Positions 36,016 through 49,300 of a stretch of 64,000 nucleotides of DNA are shown here, in pieces. Below the pieces are notes generated by a model. The model was given only the letters and a program-made list of their open reading frames with translations, was not told where the DNA came from and did no database searches. A program made the position numbers and the translations under genes. The DNA is taken from assembly GCF_015832195.1 (NCBI RefSeq), contig NC_052018.1, forward strand, positions 56,233,666 through 56,297,665. The letters are read 5' to 3'. Each line of letters starts with the position of its first letter. Positions within the stretch are counted from its first letter, which is position 1. This DNA is from Motacilla alba alba. Its lineage: Eukaryota; Chordata; Aves; Passeriformes; Motacillidae.

Positions 36016-39000
36016 AATTTTATTCCAAGCTATTATACTTAACAACACTTTCATGTTTTAGTTTTGAACAAAGGATTCACGGATACTTTCTTGTCTAGAT
36101 GTTGCCAGTTTTGTCTCATAAATCTTTTCCTGTATGCTAGCTGAAAACCAAAATATTAGCAGTGATCTCAACCCAAAGCTCATCTTGGTTTAATGGGAAG
36201 ACAGAACAAAATATTTTTTTTAATGGAAAACCAGTACTGGGGCCTTACACTGTTTCTCATCCATTCTCATATTTCATCCCATGTGTTTACTTAATAGGAT
36301 TTATCAGGAAACAGTTGATAGGCAGAAGACGAGAAAACTACTGGTCAGCTCAATGACTGCTTGCAGCAGGTTTGAAGCCTGATAGAGATATAAGGCCACC
36401 TTCATCTCAGTTACCTTACAGCCCCATGGTAATTGTGGTCTGCAATGCTCAGGTTATAGACTGATGGAGGCATTTGGGGCTGTGGTGGGCAAGGCTGGGA
36501 GCTCACAGCTTTGGCTGATGCTGAGAAAAGCCACGGATAATCAGCACCTCTTTACACAGAATGAGTGAGATGGGAAAAAAATTCTCTGCTGCAGGTCTTT
36601 GCCTTATTTGCAGCCACCTTGGATCCTTGTCTCTGGAAATCAGCTTTAAAATTTGTGTATTTTTGTGACATTGGCACAAGCAGCTAAGAAAAGCAGCAGT
36701 ATAATCAGCCATCCCATATAGAGCTGAGATTTTCCCATGGTATAGACGTCTTGTCTCTCATTTTCTTCTAGGTATGCTCCCAATTACCCTAAATAAAAGG
36801 TATCTCCAGCCCTTAAATAAATTCCTAGCTTTGTAAAAGCGGCAGAGCAGAGAGCAATCCCCCCCCCAGCACAATCTACCAGAGGGACCATAATCTGTAG
36901 GAACTCAGCTGGAAGTACTGCATTCAAGGGCTTTCTGTATCACTAAATTACTGTAGTCCTAAAAATGGCACTCAGGTAATTCTGCAGTCCCCTCAGCCAT
37001 GTATTGCCTTGGGCTCTAATGCAGCCTGAGCTGTCATCTTCACGCATGATGATGTTTAAGGGTTAGTCTTTTCAGCTCGTATATGGAGAAAGCTGGTGGT
37101 ATGTAGTGCCATAAAATATCAACATGGAAAGGAGAAGGACATGGCTTCCACAAACTGCTTGTTTGGAAAAACTGCATAGAAACAAAGGTTGCTATTTTCT
37201 CTTCATTCTTGCGCGCTCACTTTGGCTTGACCTAAATTGCTAATTAATGTAAATTTTCTCAGTGAAAAAGGATTATGGATATTCTTTCCCTTATCAGGTT
37301 TCAGACTAGCAAATCCTTAATCTCTGCAATAAACTTCTTCTCTAAGACATGCCCTGTTTCTTTTTTTTTTTCCTTTTATGGAAGACAGCTATTTCTTTTC
37401 CCATTTATCAATCTTTTATCTTCTTCACATTCTGAATAAATTTGTATTTGGTGTTGGTCCAGACCTAAGAGGATAATGAATTTCCATATTCATTGAGGTT
37501 ACCACATCATGAGCACAGTATTTAAGTGGCAGGGACAATTCATCATCACTCACCCTGGTTTAACCATGTTGGTTTGTGTTGTGATATATTACATGGCATG
37601 TTATTTTGATATGAACAAGGTTATATATTGTAAAATACTATCCAAAACCTTCATAAGGTAGTCTAATGCAACAGAAGAGGCAGTGCAAATACCACAAATG
37701 CCCACTTGCCAAAAAACCTCTGGCAGTGATGGCAGCAGGTGAAAATGAAAGGCCCCTCTGCCCTGGCATATCTCATTGGCCGAGGAGGCATAGCATATTT
37801 GCAGGTTTACCACATGCAATGATCTTTTGAATTGGGAGCATCCTGCTGTGTGGGCAATCCTGCACAGCTCTGAAGGATGAGACCTGCAAGCCCCTCACAA
37901 CAGAAGGATGTGACTTCTGCCAATTTTTATTTAACTTTGGGAAAGTCAAGCTGCTGCTGGTATATGAAGAAAAAAGAGATTTCCCAGCCATTTATAGCCA
38001 AAGCTGTTTAAATGGGCTATTTTTATTGGTATCCAGTATGTGATGTCAGTGGACAAGGAAGAGGATAGTAGGAAAAATGAAGGTAATTGTGTGCCATCAG
38101 ATGACAATGTCTTTTAACCTCTCAACCTTGTCAGGAGGTAATCCTTTTATGCCATGGCCCAATATTATTTGAACAATGGTGTTTATAATTTATCTTCATT
38201 AGATTAACTTCAGATTTCCCCCTTGTACCTATATATGGCTCATCTTCTTCTCTCCCCTTCTCTTTTTAGATTTGTGCCATCTTTAATTAAAACTCAATAT
38301 TTAACCATTAAAACTTCTGATTCTAGGCACAATTACTTGTTATACCTCTTGCAATCAATAAAAGACAGGCATTGTAAATCCATTGGTTTTCTCCAAGCTG
38401 CACCCATTTTAAGTGGATGAAGTCCCTATTTTGTTGTTCCAACCCCACCAGAAGTGCTAGGGGCTATTCTGCAAAACAAATAGTTTCTATTTCCCTTTTT
38501 ATTTCAATTAAGTGTGCTGCCCTTTAATTTCAGCCTTTCCTTCCTGTTCTCTGACCTCTGGACATGATTAGTCCATACCCTGAATCATCTGACACAGCAG
38601 GCTGCATCCCAGAGGGGCAGTACTTTGTCATCAGAGAATAAGCCAGGCTTAAAAAAAAAAAATCTGTTCCTCAAATTCAAGTCAATGTTTGAATGCACTT
38701 TCAGCCTCGTCTAAATCCACAGAGCTCTGCCAGTCCTTTCTGCACTCTTGGACACAGCAACAAACAGGATTGCAATTTAATGAGAGTGTAAGTCTCAATG
38801 GGAAATGACAACAATGAAGATACCTCTGGCACTTTCTTCCAAACAAATTCTGAGTTGAAAAAACAGCAGCATTTCCCAAAATTTACTCTACATTAATTTG
38901 GATTTTTTAGAATTAGATTTGGAAAGCACCTCTGCTAGAAATGTGTGCTTTTGAGGAGACAGACACAGTGATTTCAAACTGGAGAGATCAGAACCCCAAC

Positions 39001-40290
39001 CCTTGTTTCATCATAGATCCTGCTGGTGATCTGGGAGAAGCCTGTGCAGCACCCAGATAACAAATCTCCTTCTCTGGGTTTCAGGCATCTGTCAGTAAGG
39101 AGGGATAGCAGTACCTCACCCAGCAGCCAGGACTGCCAGGCTTCAGTGCAAGAGCACTGTCAAACAGCTCTACCACACACTACCAAGAAACCTTGCAAGT
39201 GTGCTTCTGTACACACAGGATTCTGGTGGTTGTTCAGCCTGAGTGTCCAGATCACTGGCAGGGGGCAAAATCAACTCGTGAACCATCTCATGTTCTCCCA
39301 GTAGTTAACATACAATGTGTCACCAGTGAAGCAAATGCAAGGCATATTTCTGGGACCCAACAACACGTTATGAGCATAATGTGCTTTTTTGTTTGTGTAT
39401 TTTTCAAACACTGGCGTTGGACAATGGGGATTTTCTGCAAGAAAAGTAAGAGGGGTAAGAGAAACATCAATGAACACACATATCTATTCACAGAAAAGTA
39501 TAGGGAGAGAATTCCCTTCTTGGTGTCTCTAAATTGGTTTTACTGATTATGTCCATCTTCATCACAATAGCAAAAAGGCAACATCTGTTAAAATGAAAAC
39601 TTTCAGAAACCAAAGGCAGCTATTTGTCCTGTTCCACTGTTGAGGACTGTATCAGTATGCCAGCTTCTTCAATTATGACTACAATTGACAATCTCTTTCA
39701 ACAGAAAATTCAGTGATTATCAGTGTAGGTCTGAAAAAAGTCTCACAAATCACAATTTTCCATTCTTCTAGAACAAAATTAGGTAGAGGTTTCCAGTGAT
39801 AACTTCTCAGTGACTCTAAACAGATAGAAGACAGTTGCCAATACAGGAACCTTGTACATAAATTGCAAGCCAGTTACTTTCCTCTTTAATAATACAATTA
39901 TACTAAAACCTTCAAGCAGTTTAAAAAAAACAACAGATAACCTTACTGGTAAGCTGAGTATCAGACATATATGTGACAAGAGTAATGTACTTAAATGAGA
40001 AGCATGTTGGGATAAGAACCATTTTTTATGGGCTGAATTTATGTGCTGTTTGAGTTATCAGTCTGAGGCTTCTACAAACCACCTTGGAAACAACAATTGT
40101 TGGCTAACACTGCGCTTTTTTCCTCTGAGTGACCCAGCTAATATTTTCTACATCTGCCCTTAAATGTGGCATCTTGGTGCCTGAAAGGGTTTAACCTCAG
40201 CTTACAAATTACTTACCGGTGTAGGCTTCATTTTTTTTTTGGCCGAAGGGTTAAAAGGACTGACCATATTCTTGGCATAATGGAGAGTGA
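36016..40290. other. Unique AT-rich sequence, no supported gene
   Basis: No transposon or exon was recognised. Poly-T and poly-A runs lie near 37362 and 38650. Open frames up to 117 codons (39193-39546) show no splice context or recognisable product. Confidence 0.45.
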
Positions 40291-40292
40291 GA

Positions 40293-40336
40293 GAATGAAT
40301 GGGGATGAATGAATGAATGAACTAATGAGTGAATGG
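40293..40336 (+). repeat. Imperfect (GAAT)n repeat
   Basis: GAATGAATGGGGATGAATGAATG and following units, with substitutions at both ends. Confidence 0.9.
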
Positions 40337-41446
40337 AGCAGCTTATCTGCTCCTACTCCAGTCTGTTTAAAGAGAGGGTTGTCTTTCTAATCACTCAGGA
40401 AATCCTTTCCATAGTGTAGTCCCTGCTAACAATCTCTTTCTGATGCTTTGCTTCTGCTGTCTGGGTCTACCCAGACATATCCAGAATACCTGTCCTGCTG
40501 CCACACGGAAATGACTTTGTTTCTCAAGTTAAATAAAGAGTGTGCAGTATTGTCACTAGAAAAGAGTCAAAGAAACAGAAAGGACTTAGCCAAAGTGATG
40601 AGATACAGTTACACCTGCATTTCTTTGAGGAAATCATCAAATAAAATGCATAGCAAATATTTTCTAAATCCTGATATATCTAAGTTAAAGAATATAAAGG
40701 AAAATCAAATCCAGGTGTAGCTCAGTCTTAGTCTTTTTTTCCTCCATATATTATGATTACAGGCAAATTACAAGCTGTGAAGTATTTTCCTGAGCTCACA
40801 AATGCTCCTTTGTTCTCTTTTTTCCCCTACTTTGTGAGCTGATGAATGGATGAGGGTAATGCTATCCTTCAGGAAAGTAAATGGAAGGTGTGGAGGGAGA
40901 CATAACCCTAGGTGGATGTGGAGGAGCGAGACAGAGACAAGATGCAACATCCCGGCACTCTGCTTTGGAGTGCATTATCCCAGCCTGAAGAGCTGTCTGT
41001 ATTGCGTCAAGCCCTGGGGTCAGCTGTGACAGAGATACACATTCCACAGCACAGAGTGCTGATGTAATGCCTTTGGAGCCCCCAGCCTCGTCCCCCTGCC
41101 CTGCTCCTCTTCACCTGCACTGCTATTGCCCTTGGTGTTCAGTAGAACTGCTCATGCCATGGGCTCTGTAAAGTACACCAATGCACTTTCCTTCTTCAAT
41201 GACTTTCTCTCTGCTCTGGCTAAGTAAGAAATGCAGCAATATTAAAAGGGAAAAAAAGAAAGAAAGAAATGATTAAAGGAAAATCTTACCCTCTTTTTAA
41301 AAAACTGAAAGGCTGAGCACTTCTTGACTGGAAATCCATTCATGTCTTTGTTGACCATTTTCCACAGTGAAGGGTACACAGTGATAGATCCAGTGTGCCA
41401 GCGTGGCACTTGCTTAGTGCATCTGTTTTCCTCTGTATTCTTTCAG
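40337..41446. other. Unique sequence, nothing recognised
   Basis: Ordinary text up to the acceptor-like site at 41446. A short AAAG repeat lies near 41252-41268. Confidence 0.4.
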
Positions 41447-41610
41447 CTAATGAAGACAGAGCAGGGCAGGAGGCTCACCGGCACGGCTCAGGCAGCTGTC
41501 CTTTACACATTCATCCTCCTGCACCAGCTACTGCAGCAGCAGCAGCAGTGGCAGCAGCAGCAGCAACCTTTTCCAGCTTTCAGATGCAGCTCTCTATTAG
41601 CTCCTTAAAG
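41447..41610 (+). other. CAG-repeat segment behind a strong acceptor, possible exon
   Basis: The sequence ending at 41446 (tctgttttcctctgtattctttcag) is one of the best acceptor-like sites in the window. Beyond it, one frame starts L-M-K-T-E-Q, contains two polyglutamine runs (from CAG tracts at 41533-41548 and 41552-41565) and stops at a TAA at about 41609. A second frame gives alanine runs and reaches 41649. GC content is locally raised. No strong donor is seen (GTAAAA at about 41634 is weak). It could be part of a transcript, or simply a trinucleotide repeat in intronic DNA. Confidence 0.25.
41533..41566. repeat. (CAG)n tract
   Basis: Five CAG units, a TGG interruption, then four more CAG units and CAA. 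In coding DNA this would be polyglutamine or polyalanine depending on frame. Confidence 0.95.
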
Positions 41611-41884
41611 CCATCCCCTAAATACATATACTCCTGTAAAATCCCGTGACAGCTCTCAGATCAGAGGCAGCAGACCTCAGGCTAAGTGGGTCTCACATAA
41701 ACCCAGGTTCATCCATCCTGTGAGAGTTACTGGTACCACATGCTGTACAGGCGTAGAGGACACCGTGCTTAATTTGCTATTCTCCTTCTTCAGGTGGTAC
41801 GGTTCACTGCTGTTCAACGCTGTTTGAGATGAGAGCTGGTTTCGATTGTGCAAATTTCAGTGGGAGCTGCAGTTCAGCAACAGC

Positions 41885-41941
41885 AGAGAGAGAGAGAGAG
41901 AGAGAGGGAGGGAGGGAGGGAGGGAGGGGAAGGGGGGGAAG

Positions 41942-41983
<42 letters not shown>
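41885..41983. repeat. (GA)n and (GGGA)n purine tract
   Basis: About 100 bases of nearly pure purine: GA units, six GGGA units, a G-run, then GA units to 41983. Long polypurine tracts like this can form triplex DNA and bind GAGA-type factors. Open frames of Arg/Glu or Ser/Leu through it are artefacts. Confidence 0.98.
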
Positions 41984-41987
<4 letters not shown>

Positions 41988-42393
41988 CAGGCAGAGCAGC
42001 CGAACACAAATAACCGTACAAAGGATAGTAGGATCAGGGAAAGAAGTGCTGAAAGGCAATATCTTTCCCCTGGGAGAATGACAGGGGTAGCTGTCATTTT
42101 ACATGTGAACAGCCTCTGAGTAAGACAAAAAGAAACACAGGTCAATTTAAAAAAAATGTTTTCCCTACGTTGTTCTGATTTAAACAGTGGTACTTTGGAA
42201 AAAAGCCCATCCAGTGATCAATGCCATACTGGGTTATGTGACAGGACATGCTGCAGAGAGTTCAATGAGCTTAAAGGAAACCCACAGTTCCTATAAAATA
42301 CATTTTTTATATGTGGTGCAGATAAATGTGAGCTAAGCAGACACAGACACATTTGTCCAGATATTTCCGTAGAAGCATAGATGTATAGCTTTT

Positions 42394-42410
42394 AAAACCC
42401 GAAGGGTTTT
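42394..42410. other. Perfect short hairpin
   Basis: AAAACCC (42394-42400) and GGGTTTT (42404-42410) are reverse complements around a GAA loop. With no adjacent gene it cannot be called a terminator. It is noted as structure only. Confidence 0.8.
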
Positions 42411-42728
42411 TTCATTAGAAATAGGACTAAAAAGAATCTTGAAAAGGCACCTTTTTTAGCTTCCTTTTTATTAAATTCAAGTGAGTTAAATGTCACCAAG
42501 TCCAGTGAATCCAATAATATGTGTTTAACTAAACTGTAAAGTATATTTTAATTAAGCTACATTTTCCAGAAAGGTTTGGAAAATAAAATAGGGTTTTCAT
42601 GACCTCCTATCAGCCTATGTTCCAGGTTAATAAAAATCAGTTTCAAGAAAGGACCTAATTTCTAATATTGATCTGGCTTCTCATTCGAGCCATAACTTCC
42701 AATATAGGTCAGCCCTGTAATATAAAGA

Positions 42729-42753
42729 ATATTATATATATATATTATATATA

Positions 42754-42792
<39 letters not shown>
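42729..42792. repeat. (TA)n microsatellite
   Basis: TA units interrupted twice by an extra T over about 64 bases, giving strongly self-complementary DNA. Confidence 0.97.
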
Positions 42793-42794
<2 letters not shown>

Positions 42795-43260
42795 GATTCT
42801 GCTCTAATGTAAGTAATCTCTATGATGTTTAGATAAATAGACTGAGCAGTTCACATTTTTCAGTGGAAGCCATTTTCAGTAGTCTTTGAAGATACTGTGT
42901 CACTCTTCCCTGTCTCTTTTATCCCCTCTTTTGAAGATCCTTTAATAATAAGAGCTGTATATCCTATCTCAGTGCAAGGTTCCCCTTATTGCATGTAGAG
43001 AGGTGAAACTATGGGCTGCTCCCCAGAGAATCCCACAGGTCTTAGGACCTGTGCAACTTGCTGGAGACCCGGGCTGAGCAGCTTGTAGGCTATGATCTTT
43101 TTACAAGTCAACAACATCTATTTCCCAACTTTGTACTTTTAGCTCTCCATCACTGTTTATAAACATCTTGTTAAACATCATCTTAGACTTGGAATTTCTT
43201 AAGGATTTAGTACCACAGCATTCATTCAAAACCTCTTTCCTGCATACCTATTTCTCCAAT

Positions 43261-43348
43261 TTTCATTTTTTCCTCCTTTCTTTTCCCATCCTTTCCTATC
43301 CTTTTTCTGTCCTTTCCTTTCCTTTTCCTGTCTTTCCCCTTTGTCTTT
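43261..43348. repeat. (TTTCC)n-like polypyrimidine tract
   Basis: Imperfect CCTTTCCTATC/CCTTTCCTTTCC units over about 88 bases. The minus-strand frame through it (Lys/Arg/Glu-rich) is an artefact. Confidence 0.9.
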
Positions 43349-45905
43349 AATTGCAGTAGTCACAGCGATCACAGTAATATTCTGAGAAATATTTCTTGGG
43401 CTGAGGTTAAAAATTCTGGTCAAAATTATGAGGGGGAAGTACAGCCTGATCCCAGGTCACAAATGAAAACATTCATTGGAAGGATACAGTTCAACGTCCA
43501 AGCAGCACAAAAGACATAATCTTGATTTTGGATGTTCTTATAGGGCTGTGTCAAACAAGGGGCTGAAAAGCCAATATCTCATCAGAATTGTTTCACTTTA
43601 TATAACTAATTGTCACTGGAGCAAGGACAGAGGGAATTTTCCACTCTGCTTCTCTGTCTGGGGCTAATGGATTTTGCCAAGGAGCAATTCAGCCCAGCCC
43701 TTGAAAACTGATCAGCAATTCAGAGTGCCCAGCTAGAGGGACATTGAGGAGATTTTTAGAAAATACAGAATTCTCAATATTCCTCTGCCAGGCTTCCCTG
43801 AAGTGAGCACCACCCTCCTCCACCTTGCAGCCAATCCCTCAGTCTCATTGATCTCTCATTAATCTGCTGTGCTTTAGAGCTGTCAGAACTATATTCTGGT
43901 GCTTAGAAATGTAGACAATGGCGAGTGCCCAATTTCTACTGGTGGTGTCTCTTACTATTCTGAGAACCATGTGCTTTGTTGGCTAATCTGAAATGCAAGA
44001 AAATGATTGTCAAAAGAATGACTTTCATTCAGGCAAACCAGGAAGCTCACTATGCACGTACATTTATTTTTGAGATCTTTGATCTATTCAGCCACAGCTT
44101 TGATCTGTCTCTCAGCCTCAGATATTTCTCCTGCAGGCACTGCCTTCTCTTTCACAAAAGCATTTGTGTTGTCTCTACCTCCTCCATAAGATTTCCAGAC
44201 TGCTGACTGAAACGCCATTCTCCTTCCAGCCTCCTAAACCTGGCACCCTGCAGGCTGCTGAGCGTGGTGACTGCCCCTGTGAAGATATCTCATGGGTCCT
44301 GGTGCCAGGGCCTTGACCTCCAGACCTTTTTTTGGTATTTATTTTCTTTGGGTGTTTGCCTCTTTTCAGCTGAAGAAACTATGCAGTTATGTTAATTTCC
44401 ATTAGAGAGAAAAAAACTCCAGCCGCTTTTAAAGTAGCCTGATAGTTTTAAAGTACTGTAGGAGTTATTTTTCAATGCAGGTGCATTGCTGCAAGGGGAA
44501 TGACCTAAGACACTATCCCTGAATCACAGAGAACCCTCCTTGGCCTCTTCAGGATATCCATATTTTGATTAGAATTCTTCTCAGTTGAAATCCCATTGGC
44601 TCTGTGGCCTCCAAGGAGTTTATTTGCAAACTTTTTTTTTTTTTTTTTACTACACGCATCAGAGTGCAACTCAGTGCCTGCAGAGCTTGTATGTAGCATA
44701 GGAGATCACAAATCTAAAAGAGAAGGAAAAGGGAAATACCGTATATTTGTTTTTACATCAGAAGCCAAAGATTTAAAGCCATAGATATTTTTACAAGAAA
44801 AAGTGTTTCACTTTTTTTTATGATGCCAAAAGTATGGCTTAATAATTAAACCTTAAATGAACATAAAACTCCGTGTTCACTGCATTTAACTTCAATAAAA
44901 AGGCATAAAAATTGAGTAGGAAAATAAGAATTTCAGCCAAGACAACCCACTCAGCTGTGCTTTATTGTGATTGTCATGAAACATCAAGGGCTTTCATCAG
45001 CTTGGTGGACTGCCAGATATACCAAACACTTTAAACAAGTCCTACAGGTACTTCATGCTTTAACAGCCTTTAGCCGTTCCCATTAAATTGTCATATACTC
45101 CCCCAGTGATAAAATAAGCTTTTTATTAGGGCAGTCAGGAGAGCAATACACATATATTCTAGCTACAGAATTCTGGAGAGCTGCAAAACACATGGTAGCA
45201 TTTGAATCCCTGTGAGGCAGCCCCACAGGGAGAGCATGAAGGTGCTTTTCTTGAAGATCTTCTTGAAGAAATAATATAACCTTTGATTGACATAATATGC
45301 AAAGGACACTAAGCCTGGACCAGAATTCTCATTCTCTTGTTGTGCCTTTTATGAACACAGCATACCAATAATTTGCCTTGCTTTTAAATGCTTACAAGTG
45401 TAATGTCACAGATAACAGGTGGTAAATCAATCCAGGGTTTATCATGGAAAGAGTAGATTACATTGACGAGTTTAATTAGTTGTGACCTTAACAGACTAAA
45501 TATTTTTTCTCCCACTGACTAAGACGAATGCTCAGTATGAAGTCACAGTTTTTAGCCCTTTTTTGTGGTTCCCTCTGCCGTGCTTTCAAAGTTGCTTGCA
45601 TCTCTGGCAGGGGCCAAAATCACATGTGGCAATTTGTGGAATGTTAGGAGTTCTTACGCAGCTGCTCAGTCTGTGTGCTGAGTGCTGCTTCCCTCACTTC
45701 CTTTGTGGGCAGGGAAAGGTGGATAGCTTCCAGCACCCATGACTGGTATTTTACCCTGGTATCCTATGATGAAGAAACCCAGATGATGAACAAGCCCAGC
45801 TTGTTTACCAGAGTAACCCAGGACCAGCTCAGAAAATAAGAAAAATAACTGAAGAGAGCAGAATGAGTGTTTGAACATTTTCTATGTCCAGAAATGTCTA
45901 GCTGA
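43349..45905. other. Unique sequence, no supported gene
   Basis: A poly-T run lies at 44632-44648. No transposon, exon or RNA gene was recognised. Confidence 0.45.
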
Positions 45906-46397
45906 GTGTCCCTATGGCTTTCATCTCAGCTCTGCCTTAGAGCAGTTCTTGACACTTCTGTGGTTGCTCCTCTAGCTTTGGCCTTGTCAACACCTACCTT
46001 GGAATCCTGTTGTGTGGACACTACCCTTAGACCAGCTCTCACGTGTTCTTCATCTTGTATTGCTCACAAGCATCACTTGTTCCCCACTTGTTTCTACTTG
46101 TATTTGCCAACCCTGCCCCTGATCATATGCAGCTCAAGACCTCATGGACTGCATGGTGCAGCTTGTCAGCCAAATTTTCCCACAGTTCTTCCTCTGTGCT
46201 TGCACTGTGCTCTCCCAGTCACTGTGAGGATTGGGGCACTGAGTGACACGGCAACAACCCCAACGAACAGCCACCACATTCACTCACCAGAAGTTAAAGC
46301 TGGAGATACAATGCCCAGCAATGAAAGACTAACATTGATAAAATTGTTGGGAAGAAAGAAAAGCATTTTAGCACTTAGGAAGGTTGCTCAAAACTAG
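45906..46397 (+). other. Long open frame, 163 codons, unlikely to be a gene
   Basis: The frame opens at a non-ATG codon and is Cys/Leu/Ser/His-rich in a C/T-rich stretch, with a Lys/Arg-rich end. No acceptor or donor of quality brackets it, and no domain is recognisable. The local composition (few purine-rich stop codons on this strand) can explain its length. It could be a decayed repeat that I do not recognise. Confidence 0.15.
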
Positions 46398-49300
46398 CAC
46401 TACTTTCTTTAGGGAAAAACTAAGGTTAGGATCCTAAGGAAGTTATGGTACTTTCCTGCAGTGAGATAACACTCACAGTATTGTAGGAAGACAGAAGGAA
46501 GTGGGTAGGGGGTGTTTCCTCAGCTGGGAGAAAAGAAGGATGAAGATCCTTCTGTACAGTGCTGTCCAGAAACATGGCACAGCTAGAGCTGGGCCCTGTC
46601 AGAGCGCTCCAGTCTTTCCTTCACCTGACCCAGTTGATTATGCCAGTCTTTCACAGCTTGTGCTGGTTGAATAGAAAAGGAAATCTAGCTCCTCCCTAGC
46701 CCTTCCAACTTCTTAAAAATGGCTTACAACACTTTCTGTTCATACACAATATCAGAAGCAATTTGAAGGTCTGATAGTCTGAAATCCTTCCAGTCCTGGA
46801 AGCAATTGTTCCATATTTCATAGGGGAGCTGAAATCCCCTTCTGTCCAGCTGTATGTAGTTCCCATTTCTAGCCTACAGAGAGCAGGGGATATAAAATCT
46901 ATTCCACAGGAAGAAAACATCAATCTATATCCTATAGGCCACAAAACAATCACCAGAAAATAATGAACTTTGCTTGCTGCTGACCTGAGCAGAATTCAAA
47001 CTGTGAAAATTTCCATGTCCAAGATCAGTCAGCTTAGTTAAAGTGCCTAAGTGAGTTTAATTTTTGCATGCTTGACTTTCACTGTTTGATTATTTCAGGC
47101 ATCTCATTTCCTCGAGTATTACTTAGAGGAGGAATGAAAATAAAATGATACATGAAACCATGAAATGAAATAGAACTGACAGTCACAAAAGAGAGAGAGA
47201 GAGAGAGATCTGGTTCTAAAGCAAGCAAAATTTCACTGGAATAGACAGAGATGCTTTGTTTTTGCCAGGACTCTGTTTTTCCCAGAGAAGTCCAATATAG
47301 AAAAAAAAAAGAAAAAAGAAAACAGGATAGAGGAAGGTCATCATTATTACTGTAGCCCCTTAATTAGATTTCCTAACTGTATCTTGATTGATCTGTAAGG
47401 TTTTTAGAGATAGGGAGCCAAAAAGCATTAGGGGGAAAAATCAGATTTTATGGAAACCCTACTGAGTCAATAACTTTCCCTGGCTTCTTTTTTCACTCCT
47501 TGAAGCCATTCACAAAGCAGAGCCTCCCTCCAAGCCCAGCAGTGGCTTCACGGCAGAATTGGAACCAGGGCTGAATGAGCTCTCTGTGCCCACTGTCCCT
47601 GAGCTCTCCCTGCTTCACCCACGGCACCCAGGCCACTGCTGGCACTGGCCTTGGCACAGCACTCCTGTGCCACAGCCCAGCAGCACTGGGATTTTCCCAG
47701 CTGCCTGCAAGCTGCTGCTGGGTGTGTTTTCCAAGGCAACAGATAGAGCTTGTCAGGTAGAAGGAAGCCTGCAGTGAAGTAAAGCCCCTGCAAAATACCT
47801 TCACAAATGACAAATAAAAAAAAACCATTAAAACTGAAATAAAGGTCTTACCATGAGAATATTTCACTTACACTAACTGCCCTTGCTATCCACCACGATA
47901 GGGCTGTGTCATAACATTTACAGGGATGGGGATTTATGAACCATATGGCTTCTGAGCAGACAGAAATTGGTAAAGGTCCAAGCTGGGACGGATTTAAACA
48001 AATTCATGGTGTTTTGAGAATGAGTTAGCAGCTGCCCTGGACCGAAATCCAGGACTGAAAGTCACTAATAATACCTAGCTACCCACAGAAGACTTCAACT
48101 CAATCCTCCACCACTGACAACTGAAATGTGGAATCATTACTGGGTTTAGATGACATTACAAATAAGCATGCTTTGTGGAGGATGTTGTCATTTTGTAAGG
48201 ATTTGGTAGTCTAAGCTTCCTACTGCAGGTTCATTCAAATATGTGCATTTTGTTTAAAAAAGAAGAAACAATCACATCTAGGACAAACACTTCTCTAGGA
48301 CATTTGCCACTGCTGTCAGGGTGGAGATACTGTTCATTTTTCTCAGCAGGCTCAGCATGCATGCTTGAGTTCTCATGCTGTGGAAATCTGCTCACTCTGA
48401 CTAGCAGGTGGGGAAATGAATTACAGCTACCATCCCTCCAGGCAAAAAAAAAAATCTATTGGTTGTCACAGCAGTTAGGTGTGAGCTCTCATTGTCCTTC
48501 ACTTTTGGAGGAATTCTTTTTGTCTGCAGATCAGCGACTATTACTATCTACTTACTTTCCAGGGTGTTGTTTTATCTCAGCTGCCTTTTTCACTCATATC
48601 ACAGAACCGTTAGACACAAATCGTAATGGATTGACTAACGAAACCCCGTGATTGCCACCCTCAGCTTTTGCTCCCTCTCCCTAGCCAGCTGGCCCTTGTG
48701 GGAGTACCTCTAGATGTCCCCTTTTTGATTCCTCTTCACCTATTCTGGGTCAGAGCCTCCACACTCCCTAAACTATAGCAATTTCCCTCTGTTTCTTTAA
48801 AAAAGCAATTCAGTAGAATGGAAGTTTTCCTGCTACTTCAGTCAAGTAAATAACTACATTTAATTTTGCACCTGAAATTCCTTTGTTTCACTCTGCCTTG
48901 CCAGGTAGAAGCAGAAGAAAGACATGATGGTACAAAATCAACATTTTGTAGACAACAGTATGTAGTCCATCTAAAATGGGCTGGCTTAAAACTCTCTGGC
49001 ACAGGGATGAGAAAAAGATTCTGATGTTACCAACATCAACTTAGAAATATTCTGAAGAAACCTGATCTCTCAAAAGTATCAGATGAGTCACAATTACTCA
49101 TTCTCTCCTTCAGTTGGTTGGGAAGAGGGACTCAGAGAAATAACTTATTAATGCTGGCTCACAATATCTAACAATTTCAACAACCCACGTGCGTTACAGT
49201 TACAGTAGCTGTCATGTAGGGGAGACAGAGCCAAGATCCACTCATTCTCCATTGCTTCTCTCCCAAACTTGCAGCTCCACCATTTCCCGTTACAGTCAGA

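Noticed and set aside
41813..41823. An 11-base match (TTCAACGCTGT) to the middle of the miR-181 family
   Set aside because: The seed bases differ and the flanking DNA does not fold into the expected hairpin with a complementary arm, so it is a chance match.
41804..42145. Ser/Leu-rich and Arg/Glu-rich frames on both strands
   Set aside because: They are translations of the GA/GGGA tract.
42394..42410. AAAACCC-GAA-GGGTTTT hairpin as a terminator
   Set aside because: This is a vertebrate nuclear sequence with no adjacent gene end. The short stem is most likely incidental.
45906..46397. 163-codon plus-strand open frame as a gene
   Set aside because: It has a non-ATG start, skewed Cys/Ser/Leu composition from C/T-rich DNA, and no splice pair or recognisable domain.
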